Shown here piece by piece: positions 1 through 9,446 of a DNA stretch of 64,000 bases. The stretch is from Buttiauxella gaviniae ATCC 51604 (GTDB lineage: Bacteria > Pseudomonadota > Gammaproteobacteria > Enterobacterales > Enterobacteriaceae). The notes below the pieces were generated by a model that made no database searches, was not told the origin of the DNA, and saw only the letters and a list, made by a program, of their open reading frames with translations. Where the stretch lies: the NCBI RefSeq assembly GCF_001654835.1, contig NZ_LXEP01000011.1:62001-126000 (forward strand), given 5' to 3'. How positions within the stretch are numbered: the first letter of the stretch is position 1; each line of letters opens with the position of its first letter. Both the position numbers and the translations under genes were made by a program.

Positions 1-32
1 CGTAAAGTAAAAGTTGGGCTTCCCGCGCTCAT
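1..32 (-). CDS. nlpD: NlpD N-terminus (partial, cut by window edge)
   Basis: Reading leftward from an ATG at 32, the ten visible codons give MSAGSPTFTL, which matches the start of E. coli NlpD (MSAGSPKFTV as I recall it). A strong Shine-Dalgarno GGGGGAT sits directly upstream. NlpD is an outer-membrane lipoprotein with LysM and degraded LytM domains that activates the amidase AmiC, whose gene lies at the other end of this window. In E. coli the main rpoS promoter is inside nlpD, so rpoS should follow just outside the window. Only the first residues, before the lipobox, are visible. Confidence 0.85.
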   Translation of the reverse strand, partial: MSAGSPTFTL

Positions 33-161
33 TTATCCCCCAAGAAAAACAATCATATGCTTATGAAAATACGGCAGAACTGGCGCTGACGGCCAGGCAT
101 CACTATCTTATGCGCGTTACGTTACGCCAAAACCCTTAGAAAAAAACAAGATATTTCCGGG

Positions 162-788
162 TTATGCCAGCTCGCCCTTCACTAAGGGCACAAAACGAAC
201 GGCTTCTACCGTATCAATGACAAATTCCCCACTCTGGCGGCGAATACGTTTAAGAAACTGCCGATCTTCGCCTACAGGGAGAACTAAAATTCCGCCTTCA
301 TCCAGCTGTGCTAAGAGTTCGCTGGGAATCTCCGGCGGTGCTGCCGTAACAATAATAGCGTCAAATGGACTGCGCGCATGCCAGCCCTGCCAACCATCAC
401 CGTGACGGGTTGAGATATTGTGCAGATCGAGTTGTTTTAAACGTCGCCTTGCGTGCCATTGCAGGCCTTTAATGCGTTCAACTGAACAAACATGATGCAC
501 CAGGTGCGCCAGAATGGCAGTTTGATACCCGGAACCCGTACCGATCTCCAGCACACGGCTCTCAGGAGTCAGTTCAAGTAACTCGGTCATTCTTGCAACC
601 ATATAAGGCTGCGAAATGGTTTGGCCTGAGCCAATGGGTAATGCAGTATTTTCCCAGGCTTTGTGCTCAAACGCTTCGTCGACAAATTTTTCCCGAGGCA
701 CCTGCGCAATTGCATCAAGAACTTTTTCGTCCTTGATACCTTGATTGCGTAGCTGTTCGAGAAGGGTTTGTACGCGTTTGCTTACCAT
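162..788 (-). CDS. pcm: Protein-L-isoaspartate O-methyltransferase
   Basis: This 208-residue protein has the usual length for Pcm. It methylates isoaspartyl residues in damaged proteins with S-adenosylmethionine, starting their repair in the cytoplasm. The SAM-binding motif I ([10 protein letters not shown], residues 79-88) and the family signature around PIGSGQTIS (residues 51-59) are intact. The start ATG lies inside the 3' end of surE (about 7 bp overlap), so surE and pcm are translationally coupled, as in E. coli, and the survival gene nlpD follows 129 bp downstream. Nothing looks damaged. Confidence 0.97.
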   Translation of the reverse strand: MVSKRVQTLLEQLRNQGIKDEKVLDAIAQVPREKFVDEAFEHKAWENTALPIGSGQTISQPYMVARMTELLELTPESRVLEIGTGSGYQTAILAHLVHHVCSVERIKGLQWHARRRLKQLDLHNISTRHGDGWQGWHARSPFDAIIVTAAPPEIPSELLAQLDEGGILVLPVGEDRQFLKRIRRQSGEFVIDTVEAVRFVPLVKGELA

Positions 789-1543
789 TGCTCATCCACT
801 CCTGACTTGCTCAACCAGTGGCTAACCACCTCACGAGCACTGTGGGCGGTTAAGTCAACATGCAACGGCGTAACCGACACATAACCTTCATCAACAGCGG
901 CAAAATCGGTATCCGGGCCAGCATCAAATTTGTCGCCCGGAGGCCCAATCCAATACAAGGTATTACCGCGAGGATCTTCTTGCGGAATCACTTTATCGGA
1001 AGGATGACGGCTACCACAGCGTGTGACACGAATACCTTTGATTTGATCAAGTGGCAAATCAGGCACGTTAATATTTAAAATGCGCCCTGTTCGCAGCGGC
1101 TCGCGCATCAGCGCTCGCAGAATCGTACATGTTACCGCTGCGGCAGTTTCATAATGCTCATGGCCATTAAGAGAAACAGCCAGTGCCGGAATACCTAAGT
1201 GTCGCCCTTCCATCGCCGCCGCAACTGTGCCTGAATAGATAACGTCATCACCCAGATTTGGGCCAGCGTTAATCCCGGAAACCACCACATCAGGAGCCGG
1301 GCGCATCAAGGCATTAACGCCAAGATAAACGCAGTCAGTCGGCGTGCCCATCTGCACAGAAATATCGCCGTTTGCGAGAGTGAAAGTACGCAATGAAGAT
1401 TCGAGCGTCAGTGAGTTTGATGCCCCACTGCGATTACGGTCGGGGGCTACCACCTGCACGTCAGCAAATTCCCTTAGTCGGGTCGCCAAAACTTGAATGC
1501 CCGGCGCGTTGACCCCGTCATCGTTACTCAAAAGTATTCTCAT
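782..1543 (-). CDS. surE: 5'/3'-nucleotidase SurE
   Basis: SurE is a divalent-metal-dependent nucleotidase and exopolyphosphatase linked to stationary-phase survival. The start was set at the ATG at 1543, giving 253 residues (same as E. coli) beginning [10 protein letters not shown]; the reading frame runs 14 codons further upstream but that extension (MVLSFSYK...) is not family-like. The metal-binding aspartates D8 and D9 of the NDDG motif are present. Its ribosome-binding site is weak. Unlike my recollection of E. coli, where truD and surE are contiguous, a 347-bp spacer with a terminator separates surE from truD here. Confidence 0.95.
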   Translation of the reverse strand: MRILLSNDDGVNAPGIQVLATRLREFADVQVVAPDRNRSGASNSLTLESSLRTFTLANGDISVQMGTPTDCVYLGVNALMRPAPDVVVSGINAGPNLGDDVIYSGTVAAAMEGRHLGIPALAVSLNGHEHYETAAAVTCTILRALMREPLRTGRILNINVPDLPLDQIKGIRVTRCGSRHPSDKVIPQEDPRGNTLYWIGPPGDKFDAGPDTDFAAVDEGYVSVTPLHVDLTAHSAREVVSHWLSKSGVDEQW

Positions 1544-1890
1544 ATTAAATTTAAAGCTTCTTTTATATGAAAAGGATAAAACCACATGTTGGCTCCCGGC
1601 ATCTCAACGCTCTGGGATGTTTTACCCGTCAAAAACGGTCCAACCTGTTGTTTTATCCCATTCTGCTGATTTTAGTGCACCCGTAATGAAATTGTTGCAG
1701 TTTTTGTAACATTCACCACAAAGTCCTGTCCAGGGGCTACTATACAATCCAATGTTGACTAAATCACCTGCTGTGGTCTGAGGATTGCGACGAAAACAAG
1801 AGGTTGAGGGACTGTCAGAGAAAAAATCAATGTGGAATTTAAAACAAAAAAAGCGGGTAATGTCATTACCCGCTATGAATGAGTTCTACC
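1544..1890. other. truD-surE intergenic spacer, no gene seen
   Basis: No convincing coding region on either strand. It holds the truD terminator at its right end. Since surE and pcm then need their own promoter, the leftward strand was checked: a TATAGT hexamer lies at 1739-1744 but I found no good -35 at 17 bp, so promoter assignment is weak. Confidence 0.5.
1845..1874 (-). terminator. Intrinsic terminator after truD
   Basis: On the minus strand an 8-11 bp GC-rich stem (AGCGGGTAATG/CATTACCCGCT, 1852-1874) is followed by a run of seven T. It lies 17 bp past the truD stop and would end the ispD-ispF-truD transcript before surE. Confidence 0.85.
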
Positions 1891-2937
1891 TTACTCTGCA
1901 ATATCCGCGTAATTACCTGGTGCGTTCATTAATTCACGCACCACGCTGGTTGCAAAACTGCCGGCTGGCAGCCAGAAATTCAGCTCAACGGTGATGTCAT
2001 CCCACCAGCTCCAGCTCAACTCTTTGGGCATCACCAGCATTGCGCGGCGAGCCGCTTCAACACGCTCACGCACCAGCAGCCCCTGCAAATCCGTTTCCCC
2101 AGCAACACAACTCTGTTCAAACTCCAGCGCGGCGTTTTGCGTGCCCCAGGAACCGTCACCCGGTAGCGGTGCAGTAATCAATAATTCACCGCTATCGACA
2201 CGGTTTTGCAGCTCAGGAAGCTCTTCCTGCGTGGCAACAAACCAGCTCCCGCGCCCGGCAAGTTGCAGCGCATCACCATCGATAACCTGGTTGAAATCAG
2301 ACTTTTTCAGCCTTTCGCTGACGATCTGGTTAAACATGGCGCTACGAGCAGCGGACAGATAAAAACTGCGCTTATTACGATCGCGGATAGGTGCATTGGT
2401 TTGCGCCCAGCGCACAGCCTGGTGCAGGTTATTACCTGCAATACCAAAACGCTGGCTACCGAAATAATTCGGCACTCCACGATGCAAAATTGTATTCAAA
2501 CGCTGCTCAATATCGGCACGGTCACTCACTTCACGCAGCACCAGCGTAAAACGATTCCCCTGCAAAGCACCGAGGCGCAATTTACGGCGGTGACGGGCAT
2601 ATTCCAGCACCTGACAGCCTTCAAGCTCAAACCCGCTCATATCCGGCATTTCTTTGCCAGGAAGGCGTACACAGAACCACTGTTCGGTTACTGCATGCTT
2701 GTCTTTCTGCCCGGCAAAGCTCACTTCGCGGGCTGGAACCTTCAAATATTTCGCCAGCGCGTCAGCAACAAAACGGGTGTTGCAGCCATTTTTCAGGATG
2801 CGTAACAGTAGTTGCTCACCGTCACCATCCGGCCCAAAACCCAGGTCTTCGATAACCACGAAGTCCTCTGGACTGGCTTTGATTAACCCGGTGCCTTGTG
2901 GTTTGCCGTGCAACCAGGTCAGATTCTGCATATCCAT
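1891..2937 (-). CDS. truD: tRNA pseudouridine(13) synthase
   Basis: TruD isomerises U13 of tRNA-Glu to pseudouridine. The 348-residue length matches the family. The catalytic aspartate is D79 within FAGQKDKHA (residues 74-82), and the later GNRFTLVLR and NYFGSQRFG motifs of the TruD fold are intact. The start codon shares one base with the ispF stop (TAATG), so truD is coupled to ispF. It is followed by an intrinsic terminator rather than by surE. Confidence 0.96.
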   Translation of the reverse strand: MDMQNLTWLHGKPQGTGLIKASPEDFVVIEDLGFGPDGDGEQLLLRILKNGCNTRFVADALAKYLKVPAREVSFAGQKDKHAVTEQWFCVRLPGKEMPDMSGFELEGCQVLEYARHRRKLRLGALQGNRFTLVLREVSDRADIEQRLNTILHRGVPNYFGSQRFGIAGNNLHQAVRWAQTNAPIRDRNKRSFYLSAARSAMFNQIVSERLKKSDFNQVIDGDALQLAGRGSWFVATQEELPELQNRVDSGELLITAPLPGDGSWGTQNAALEFEQSCVAGETDLQGLLVRERVEAARRAMLVMPKELSWSWWDDITVELNFWLPAGSFATSVVRELMNAPGNYADIAE

Positions 2938-3416
2938 TATTTGCGCGCCTTATGCAGCAATGCGACCGCTTCGCAGGCAATGCCTTCACCACGGCCTGTA
3001 AAACCGAGCTTCTCAGTGGTGGTCGCTTTTACGTTCACATCGTCCATATGGCAGCCGAGATCTTCGGCAATAAACACGCGCATCTGTGGGATGTGCGGAG
3101 CCATTTTTGGAGCTTGGGCAATAATCGTCACATCGACGTTACCCAATGTGTAGCCCTTCGCCTGAATACGACGCCAGGCTTCGCGCAACAACTCACGGCT
3201 ATCTGCACCTTTAAACGACGGGTCTGTATCCGGGAATAATTTGCCGATATCGCCCATTGCGGCAGCCCCTAACAAAGCATCGGTTAATGCGTGCAGAGCG
3301 ACATCGCCATCCGAGTGTGCAAGCAACCCCTGTTCGAAAGGCACACGTACGCCGCCAATGATAATGGGCCCTGGGCCACCAAAAGCGTGTACATCAAAAC
3401 CATGTCCAATACGCAT
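2937..3416 (-). CDS. ispF: 2-C-methyl-D-erythritol 2,4-cyclodiphosphate synthase
   Basis: IspF is the fifth enzyme of the non-mevalonate isoprenoid pathway, making MEcPP with release of CMP. At 159 residues it is full length. The zinc site residues D8 and H10 (GFDVH) and H42-equivalent (AHSDGD) are visible, with the [11 protein letters not shown] nucleotide-binding loop near residue 132-142. Its start overlaps the ispD stop by one base and its stop overlaps the truD start by one base, so three genes are tightly coupled. IspD supplies the pathway step two reactions earlier. Confidence 0.97.
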   Translation of the reverse strand: MRIGHGFDVHAFGGPGPIIIGGVRVPFEQGLLAHSDGDVALHALTDALLGAAAMGDIGKLFPDTDPSFKGADSRELLREAWRRIQAKGYTLGNVDVTIIAQAPKMAPHIPQMRVFIAEDLGCHMDDVNVKATTTEKLGFTGRGEGIACEAVALLHKARK

Positions 3417-4126
3417 TATTCTTTCTCCGTTTGGGTTAACCGCGTGAGGTAAAACTCCGCCAACGCCAGGTCTTCAGGACGAGTCACTTTTATATTATCG
3501 GCGCGGGCGCTAATTAATTCGGGATGGAAGCCACAATACTCCAGAGCCGAGGCTTCATCAGTAATCGAGGCATGCTCATCGAGTGCGCGCTGCAAGCAGC
3601 TACGCAGTAATTCCAGAGGGAACAGCTGAGGTGTTAAAGCGTGCCAAAGGTCTTCACGATCGACAGTATGCGCAATCAGTGCTTTACCCGGTTCGCCACG
3701 TTTCATCGTGTCACGTACCGGAGCTGCCAGAATACCGCCAATTTTGCTCGTCTCAGTGATATCCAGCAAACGGGCTAAATCATCCTGATGCAGGCAAGGC
3801 CGCGCCGCATCATGCACCAGAACCCATTGCGCATTTTTCACCACGTTTAGCCCAGCAAGCACCGAGTCAGCACGCTGTGCGCCGCCGTTTATCACGGTGA
3901 TATTTGGGTTAGAGGCAAGGGGCAAAGAGGCAAACCAGCTATCGGTTGGGCTAATGGCGATAACGACATGAGCCACGCGTGGATGAGCCCTCAGGCTCGC
4001 CACTGCATGTTCAAGAATAGTTTTATCGCCGATTTTTAGATATTGCTTAGGACATTCCGTTTGCATGCGGCTGCCGATACCTGCTGCCGGCACCACGGCA
4101 ATTACGTCCGGGGAGGAGTCTGCCAT
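3416..4126 (-). CDS. ispD: 2-C-methyl-D-erythritol 4-phosphate cytidylyltransferase
   Basis: IspD transfers CMP from CTP to MEP in the non-mevalonate isoprenoid pathway. The 236-residue protein has the glycine-rich CTP loop PAAGIGSRM (residues 13-21) with R20 and K27, the two catalytic basic residues known for E. coli IspD. It lies 20 bp after ftsB and is coupled to ispF, the usual ftsB-ispD-ispF order. Confidence 0.97.
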   Translation of the reverse strand: MADSSPDVIAVVPAAGIGSRMQTECPKQYLKIGDKTILEHAVASLRAHPRVAHVVIAISPTDSWFASLPLASNPNITVINGGAQRADSVLAGLNVVKNAQWVLVHDAARPCLHQDDLARLLDITETSKIGGILAAPVRDTMKRGEPGKALIAHTVDREDLWHALTPQLFPLELLRSCLQRALDEHASITDEASALEYCGFHPELISARADNIKVTRPEDLALAEFYLTRLTQTEKE

Positions 4127-4146
4127 GTAGATTCACTTACGCTTGA

Positions 4147-4461
4147 TTATCGATTGTTCTGCCCGGCACTGTTAGTTAAGCGCTTAGAGCTATCGGGTAC
4201 CAGGCGGTAGAAAGTTTCACCCGGCTTGGTCATGCTTAATTCATTACGTGCACGTTCTTCAATGGCTTCCTGCCCGCCATTAAGATCGTCAATTTCCGCA
4301 AACAGCTGATCGTTACGCGCTTTGAGTTTAGCGTTCGTCGCCTGCTGCGCAGTAACGTCGTCATCTACTCGCGTGTAGTCATGTACGCCGTTTTTTCCAA
4401 ACCACAGCGAATACTGCAGCCAGACCAACAAGGCCAGCAATAGCAGCGTTAGTTTACCCAT
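4147..4461 (-). CDS. ftsB: Cell division protein FtsB
   Basis: FtsB is a small bitopic inner-membrane protein that joins FtsL and FtsQ in the divisome. Start chosen at the ATG at 4461 (MGKLTLLLL...), preceded by AGGGGGCAGG; this gives 104 residues, the family length, while the longer frame adds eight unrelated residues. Residues 4-21 form the transmembrane segment, followed by a leucine/asparagine-rich periplasmic coiled coil (about 29-70) and the conserved GETFYRLVP near the C-terminus. Confidence 0.95.
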   Translation of the reverse strand: MGKLTLLLLALLVWLQYSLWFGKNGVHDYTRVDDDVTAQQATNAKLKARNDQLFAEIDDLNGGQEAIEERARNELSMTKPGETFYRLVPDSSKRLTNSAGQNNR

Positions 4462-4645
4462 CCTGCCCCCTGAAAAACGGCACAATCATCGCACAAAATT
4501 TTATCGAGCTTCGCTCTGGGCACAAGGTGGCCCTTCGTATTTGCGGCAGAATTTATCACAGAAAGCGCCAACATGCGCGTTTGCAGGTGAGTTAGCGGAC
4601 ATGCAGCGATAAATAGTCTGTTACGGTTTGGCGAATATTTTAAGA

Positions 4646-4969
4646 TTAACCCATCAGCCATAAGAAAAGGATGCCAAACATCAGCGTTACGGCAACCACC
4701 GTAGCAATGCAGCTAAAGATCAAACGGCCTCGTAGAAGAGAGTGCAGCGCAATTCCCACGACGACCGCTACAGGAAGTAAAGCGAGGAAAAATGGCCAGG
4801 TATAGAGGAAGAAAAACAGCGTGTTAGGGCCATAAATCAGGAAAGGAATACCCAGCGCCAATAGCCATGACAAAAAACCGATGAACGCGCCGGCCAATGA
4901 CCAGGTTGTCTCTTCGGTACCAGGGCTTGCTTCAGCCGATGTAATTGCCATGTTAGTGCCATTGCGCAT
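4646..4969 (-). CDS. ygbE: YgbE family inner-membrane protein (DUF3561)
   Basis: Small hydrophobic protein with the E. coli YgbE pattern: a polar N-terminal tail, then ETTWSL and three to four membrane helices (about residues 26-105), including the conserved NTLFFFLYTWPFF. Start at 4969 gives 107 residues as in E. coli; an in-frame ATG at 5002 would add 11 residues and cannot be excluded because neither site has a strong ribosome-binding site. Its function is unknown. It sits just downstream of cysC, and a 184-bp gap before ftsB probably carries the ftsB promoter. Confidence 0.85.
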   Translation of the reverse strand: MRNGTNMAITSAEASPGTEETTWSLAGAFIGFLSWLLALGIPFLIYGPNTLFFFLYTWPFFLALLPVAVVVGIALHSLLRGRLIFSCIATVVAVTLMFGILFLWLMG

Positions 4970-5020
4970 AACGAATCCGTAAACCCTGTAATCCAGTCGC
5001 ATAACGCGACTGGTTATCTC

Positions 5021-5626
5021 TCAGATTTTGATAATAACGTCACGACGCAACAGGTCTAATAATTGGGCTATCAAATTTGTTACTAATTGTTCGCCGTCTA
5101 AGTGTATTTCCGGATTCACTGGTGCTTCATAGACTGAGTCAATTCCGGTGAAGTTACGCAGCTCGCCCGCACGGGCTTTTTTGTATAAACCTTTCGGATC
5201 GCGCGCTTCGCAGATAGAAAGTGGAGTATCAACAAACACTTCGATAAACCGCCCTTCTCCAACACGGTCGCGCACCATTTGCCGTTCCGCACGATGTGGC
5301 GAAATAAATGCGGTTAGCACCACCAGCCCGGCATCGACCATTAAATTGGCGACTTCGCCAACACGACGAATGTTTTCTTTACGATCGGCATCGCTAAAAC
5401 CCAAATCGCTACACAAACCGTGACGCACATTGTCGCCATCAAGTAAGTATGTGCTCACACCAAGCTGATGGAGCGCTTCTTCAAGCGCTCCGGCAACAGT
5501 CGATTTGCCCGAGCCCGAAAGCCCGGTAAACCACAGCACCGCGCCCCGGTTCTGGTGTAGTTTTTCACGCTGCTCAACCGTGACCGGATGGGCGTGCCAG
5601 ACGACGTTTTCGTCGTGCTCAGCCAT
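5021..5626 (-). CDS. cysC: Adenylylsulfate (APS) kinase
   Basis: CysC phosphorylates APS to PAPS with ATP, the second step of sulfate activation. The 201-residue length equals E. coli CysC. The P-loop GLSGSGKS occupies residues 35-42, and S109 within AFISPHR is the residue that becomes phosphorylated in the E. coli enzyme. Its ATG overlaps the cysN stop by one base, so cysN-cysC are coupled; together with cysD they form the cysDNC operon, expected to be activated by CysB. Confidence 0.98.
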   Translation of the reverse strand: MAEHDENVVWHAHPVTVEQREKLHQNRGAVLWFTGLSGSGKSTVAGALEEALHQLGVSTYLLDGDNVRHGLCSDLGFSDADRKENIRRVGEVANLMVDAGLVVLTAFISPHRAERQMVRDRVGEGRFIEVFVDTPLSICEARDPKGLYKKARAGELRNFTGIDSVYEAPVNPEIHLDGEQLVTNLIAQLLDLLRRDVIIKI

Positions 5627-7053
5627 TATTTGCCTCCCAGCAAATCGCGTGCACCCCAGTGTGGGAAGTGGCGACGCACCAGCGCATTCAATTCCAGCTC
5701 AAACGCGCTAAACGCTGACGGCTCCTGATACACCTCTTCTTGCGGCTCACGCACCATGCCAGCGCCAACCGTCACGTTGGTCAGACGGTCGATGAAAATC
5801 AACCCGCCAGTGACCGGGTTTTCCTGGTACTTATCCAACACCAGCGGTTCATCAAAGGTTAAGTCGACCAGGCCAATACCGTTCAGCGGCAGGCTTTCCA
5901 CCAGACGCTGTGTCAGGCTGTTAATTTCGACCTGGTAGTGAATGTTGTCGACACGCGCACGGGTTTTCTTGCCGGCGACTTTGATGTCATAGCTTTGCCC
6001 CGGCACCAGCGGTTGTTCAGCCATCCACACCACATCGACTTTCGCCGTTTGTACCGCAGGCTGCGTGTCATTTGCATCAACCAGCAGGTCGCCACGGCTG
6101 ATATCAATTTCATCTTTCAGCACCAGCGTAATGGCTTCGCCCGCAGCAGCTTGTTGCAAATCTCCATCAAAAGTGACGATTCGCGCAATGGCTGACTCAA
6201 CGCCCGATGGCAGAACTTTAACGCGTTGCCCAACTTTCACGATACCCGATGCCAGGGTTCCGGCATAACCACGGAAATCCAGATTTGGGCGGTTCACGTA
6301 CTGCACCGGGAAACGCATCGGCTGTTGCTCAACGATACGCTTCACTTCAACCGTTTCCAGAAGCTCCAGCAGCGTTGGGCCGGTGTACCACGGCATGTTC
6401 GAACTTTGCGTGGCAACGTTGTCACCTTCCAGTGCTGAAAGCGGTACAAAACGAATATCCAGATCCGCAGGAAGCTGCTCGGCAAAGGTCAGGTAATCTT
6501 GTTTGATCTGCTCGAAAGTCTCTTCGCTAAAGCTCACCAGATCCATTTTGTTAACCGCAACGACCAGATGCTTGATCCCCAAAAGCGTAGAGATAAAACT
6601 GTGGCGGCGCGTTTGATCCAACACGCTCTTACGCGCATCGATCAATAAGATCGCCAGATCGCAAGTCGAGGCACCGGTCGCCATATTGCGGGTGTACTGC
6701 TCATGCCCCGGGGTATCAGCAATAATGAATTTACGTTTTTCGGTGGAGAAATAACGGTAAGCCACATCGATGGTAATGCCCTGCTCACGCTCGGCTTGCA
6801 GACCATCCACCAGCAATGCCAGATCCAGTTTCTCGCCCTGCGTACCGTGGCGTTTGCTGTCGGTATGCAGCGAAGAAAGTTGATCTTCATAAATCTGGCG
6901 CGTGTCATGTAGCAAGCGACCAATTAGCGTACTTTTACCATCATCCACACTGCCGCAGGTCAGAAAGCGCAGCAGGCTTTTATTTTGTTGTGCGTGCAGA
7001 TAGGCTTCAACGCCGCCTTCATCAGCAATTTGTTGTGCAATAGTGGTGTTCAT
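5626..7053 (-). CDS. cysN: Sulfate adenylyltransferase subunit 1 (GTPase)
   Basis: CysN is the GTPase subunit of ATP sulfurylase; GTP hydrolysis drives APS formation by CysD. At 475 residues it matches E. coli. It is an EF-Tu-like G protein: P-loop GSVDDGKS (34-41), switch [10 protein letters not shown] (113-120), NKMD specificity motif (168-171), then beta-barrel domains II and III. It starts 11 bp after cysD and overlaps cysC by one base. Confidence 0.98.
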   Translation of the reverse strand: MNTTIAQQIADEGGVEAYLHAQQNKSLLRFLTCGSVDDGKSTLIGRLLHDTRQIYEDQLSSLHTDSKRHGTQGEKLDLALLVDGLQAEREQGITIDVAYRYFSTEKRKFIIADTPGHEQYTRNMATGASTCDLAILLIDARKSVLDQTRRHSFISTLLGIKHLVVAVNKMDLVSFSEETFEQIKQDYLTFAEQLPADLDIRFVPLSALEGDNVATQSSNMPWYTGPTLLELLETVEVKRIVEQQPMRFPVQYVNRPNLDFRGYAGTLASGIVKVGQRVKVLPSGVESAIARIVTFDGDLQQAAAGEAITLVLKDEIDISRGDLLVDANDTQPAVQTAKVDVVWMAEQPLVPGQSYDIKVAGKKTRARVDNIHYQVEINSLTQRLVESLPLNGIGLVDLTFDEPLVLDKYQENPVTGGLIFIDRLTNVTVGAGMVREPQEEVYQEPSAFSAFELELNALVRRHFPHWGARDLLGGK

Positions 7054-7064
7054 CTGGCGGCTCC

Positions 7065-7973
7065 TTAGAAATAACCCTGGCGTTTTTTAAGCTCCATGGA
7101 GCCTGCCTGGTCGCGGTCAATTGCCCGCCCTTGACGTTCACTGGTGGTCGAAACCAGCATCTCTTCGATGATTTCCGGCAATGTCTGCGCTTCGGATTCA
7201 ACGGCGCCGGTCAGTGGCCAGCAGCCGAGGGTACGGAAGCGCACCATTTTCTGCTCAATCACTTCACCTGGCTGTAAATCGATGCGGTCATCGTCAACCA
7301 TCAGCAACATGCCATCGCGCTCCAGCACAGGACGCGGTGCTGCCAGATACAACGGAACGATTTCAATATTTTCCAGGAAGATGTACTGCCAGATATCCAG
7401 CTCGGTCCAGTTAGAAAGCGGGAACACGCGAATGCTCTCACCTTTATTAATCTGGCCGTTGTAGTTGTGCCACAGTTCAGGGCGCTGGTTTTTTGGGTCC
7501 CAGCGATGGAAACGGTCACGGAACGAATAGATACGTTCTTTAGCACGGGATTTTTCTTCATCACGACGCGCGCCACCAAAAGCGGCATCAAAACCGTATT
7601 TACTTAGCGCCTGCTTCAGACCCTCAGTTTTCATGATGTCAGTATGTTTAGCGCTGCCATGCACGAATGGGTTGATGCCCATCGCCACCCCTTCCGGGTT
7701 TTTATGCACTAACAGCTCAAAACCGTAGTTCTTCGCGGTACGGTCACGGAAGTCGTACATCTCACGGAATTTCCAGCCGGTATCCACGTGCAGCAGCGGG
7801 AAAGGAAGCGTGCCTGGGTAGAAGGCTTTACGGGCCAAATGCAACATCACCGAGGAGTCTTTACCGATGGAATACATCATCACCGGATTGGCAAATTCGG
7901 CGGCGACCTCACGGATGATATGGATGCTTTCCGCCTCCAACTGCCGCAAGTGTGTAAGTCGTTTCTGGTCCAT
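7065..7973 (-). CDS. cysD: Sulfate adenylyltransferase subunit 2
   Basis: CysD is the catalytic subunit of ATP sulfurylase, forming APS from ATP and sulfate in complex with CysN. The 302-residue protein has the PP-loop SIGKDSS (residues 35-41) of the ATP-pyrophosphatase fold and the conserved FGGARRDEE and [12 protein letters not shown] segments. The start is [10 protein letters not shown], as in E. coli (MDQIRLTHLR). Operon order cysD-cysN-cysC; the 270-bp gap to the divergent iap should carry the CysB-dependent promoter. Confidence 0.98.
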   Translation of the reverse strand: MDQKRLTHLRQLEAESIHIIREVAAEFANPVMMYSIGKDSSVMLHLARKAFYPGTLPFPLLHVDTGWKFREMYDFRDRTAKNYGFELLVHKNPEGVAMGINPFVHGSAKHTDIMKTEGLKQALSKYGFDAAFGGARRDEEKSRAKERIYSFRDRFHRWDPKNQRPELWHNYNGQINKGESIRVFPLSNWTELDIWQYIFLENIEIVPLYLAAPRPVLERDGMLLMVDDDRIDLQPGEVIEQKMVRFRTLGCWPLTGAVESEAQTLPEIIEEMLVSTTSERQGRAIDRDQAGSMELKKRQGYF

Positions 7974-8010
7974 AAACTTCCCTTAGCCGAGGTTTAGTAC
8001 GGAGGGTCAT
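7909..8010 (-). CDS. Possible 33-codon leader ORF overlapping cysD start
   Basis: An ATG at 8008-8010 has a strong GGAGG four bases upstream and opens a 33-codon frame that overlaps the cysD start out of frame and ends at TGA 7909-7911. The first residues read [14 protein letters not shown]. Both the Shine-Dalgarno and ATG lie within an inverted repeat. I do not recognise the peptide; it may be chance. Cysteine is absent, so a classical cysteine attenuator is unlikely. Confidence 0.25.
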   Translation of the reverse strand: MTLRTKPRLREVYGPETTYTLAAVGGGKHPYHP

Positions 8011-8021
8011 AGAACCTCCGT
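7999..8021 (-). promoter_or_regulatory. Inverted repeat in the cysD leader, with upstream -10-like TATAGT
   Basis: ACGGAGG and CCTCCGT form a perfect 7-bp stem (7999-8005 and 8015-8021) about 26 nt before the cysD ATG. On the minus strand a TATAGT (8040-8045) upstream could be the -10 of the cysDNC promoter; the -35 is poor, as expected for an activator-dependent promoter. CysB half-sites could not be assigned with confidence. Confidence 0.4.
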
Positions 8022-8243
8022 TTAAAAATTCATTAGGGGACTATACGGCTGAGGATTATTTGTAATGAAATTACGAATTGGAATGAGTAGTTCCACAAAG
8101 GAATAACGCCATGGCAATGCAAATAACAAAATGTGCTGAACCATCGATTTAACGTGGCTTTCAGAGCAATTGAAATTGTGTAACGTCCGTCACAGTTTCA
8201 TACTACGCGTGCAAAAAATTTTCCTGGTTGAAGGACCTCCACT

Positions 8244-9284
8244 ATGTTTTCCGCAATGCGCCACTCGCTAACCAGCCTGGCGTTAAGCATTTGCTGTACC
8301 TTGCCCGCTGTTGCCAACACAACGCCAATGGGCAAAATTGCCAGTCAACAAACACGCCACATTGCTACGGTATTCCCAGGACGCATGACCGGTAGCCCCT
8401 CGGAAATGCTGGCCGCAGACTACATCAAGCAGCAATTTAGCCAGCTTGGTTACCAAAGCGATATTCGCCGCTTTAACACTCGTTATTTGTACACCACCAA
8501 AGATGGCCATCAGAGCTGGCATAACGTCAGTGCAAGCTCTGTCATTGCCGCACGAGAAGGAATTGAGCCGCAGCAAATCATTATCATGGCGCACCTCGAT
8601 ACCTATTCACCCCTCAGTGATAACGATGTAAATAACAATCTTGGTGGTTTAACGCTGCAAGGTGTTGATGACAATGCTTCAGGGCTGGGCGTTATGCTTG
8701 AGCTTGCAACGCGCCTGAAAGATATTCCAACGCGCTATGGCATCCGTTTTATCGCCACCAGTGGTGAAGAAATTGGCAAACTAGGTGCGGAAGATGTTCT
8801 TAAGCGCATGTCGGCTAGCGAGAAGAAAAATACATTGCTGGTGATTAATCTCGATAATCTGATTGTCGGCGATAAACTCTATTTCAATAGCGGTAAATCA
8901 ACACCAACAGCGGTCAGTAAACTGACGCGCGATCGTGCATTAAAACTGGCGCGCCAGTTAAATGTTAAAGCCGCGACTAATCCAGGACTAAATGCCAAAT
9001 ATCCGAAAGGAACCGGTTGTTGTAACGATGCCGATGTGTTTGATGAAGCCGGCATTCCCGTGCTTTCTGTTGAAGCAACTAACTGGTCATTGGGCAAGAA
9101 AGATGGTTATCAGCAACGAGCGAAAAGCAAAGCCTTCCCGGATGGAACCAGTTGGCATAATGGCTTAATCGATAACCAACAGTATCTGGATAAGTGGCTA
9201 CCAACGCGCATCGAGAAACGCAGCCATGATGTGGTGCGAGTGATGCTGCCACTGGTAAAAGAGCTGGCAAAAGCGAAGCAATAA
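8244..9284 (+). CDS. iap: Alkaline phosphatase isozyme conversion aminopeptidase
   Basis: Iap removes the N-terminal arginine of alkaline phosphatase in the periplasm, converting its isozymes. The 346-residue product carries a signal peptide (MFSAMRHSLTSLALSICC..., cleavage probably after AVA near residue 24) and an M28-type zinc peptidase domain with MAHLDTYSP (about residues 115-123), GVDDNASG, and SGEEIGKLG motifs. The start is the same as E. coli Iap, with GAAGGA 9 bp upstream. In E. coli K-12 the CRISPR array and cas genes follow iap; here the alginate cluster does. Confidence 0.95.
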   Translation: MFSAMRHSLTSLALSICCTLPAVANTTPMGKIASQQTRHIATVFPGRMTGSPSEMLAADYIKQQFSQLGYQSDIRRFNTRYLYTTKDGHQSWHNVSASSVIAAREGIEPQQIIIMAHLDTYSPLSDNDVNNNLGGLTLQGVDDNASGLGVMLELATRLKDIPTRYGIRFIATSGEEIGKLGAEDVLKRMSASEKKNTLLVINLDNLIVGDKLYFNSGKSTPTAVSKLTRDRALKLARQLNVKAATNPGLNAKYPKGTGCCNDADVFDEAGIPVLSVEATNWSLGKKDGYQQRAKSKAFPDGTSWHNGLIDNQQYLDKWLPTRIEKRSHDVVRVMLPLVKELAKAKQ

Positions 9285-9301
9285 CCCTGCAAATCTAAAC
9301 T

Positions 9302-9324
9302 GGCCGGATCGATAAAGCCGGCCA
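9302..9324 (+). terminator. Hairpin after iap
   Basis: TGGCCGG/CCGGCCA form a 7-bp stem beginning 17 bp after the iap stop, followed by a short TTT. It is a plausible iap terminator, with a modest T tract. The first copy of the cluster operator begins directly after it. Confidence 0.6.
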
Positions 9325-9325
9325 T

Positions 9326-9338
9326 TTAGTATGACTAA
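9326..9338. promoter_or_regulatory. Cluster operator copy 1, upstream of the alginate lyase gene
   Basis: TTAGTATGACTAA is a 13-bp palindrome (5-bp arms, ATG centre), identical to the core of the best copy at 16535-16551. It lies 109 bp before the lyase ATG. Inferred binding site of the GntR-type regulator encoded at 11566-12261. Confidence 0.65.
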
Positions 9339-9414
9339 TAAAAACACAATTATGTGACCTTCTCGACTCATTTCGACTTTAATTCTGGACACAACCCGGT
9401 ACCCGAAACTTAAA

Positions 9415-9425
9415 TAGTCATACTA
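9415..9425. promoter_or_regulatory. Cluster operator copy 2, next to the lyase start
   Basis: TAGTCATACTA is a palindrome equal to the reverse complement of the copy-1 core (TAGTATGACTA). It lies 22 bp upstream of the lyase ATG, where bound repressor would block transcription. Two copies 89 bp apart flank the likely promoter and could permit looping. Confidence 0.65.
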
Positions 9426-9446
9426 ATAAGTGTCAGAGAGAAGGCT

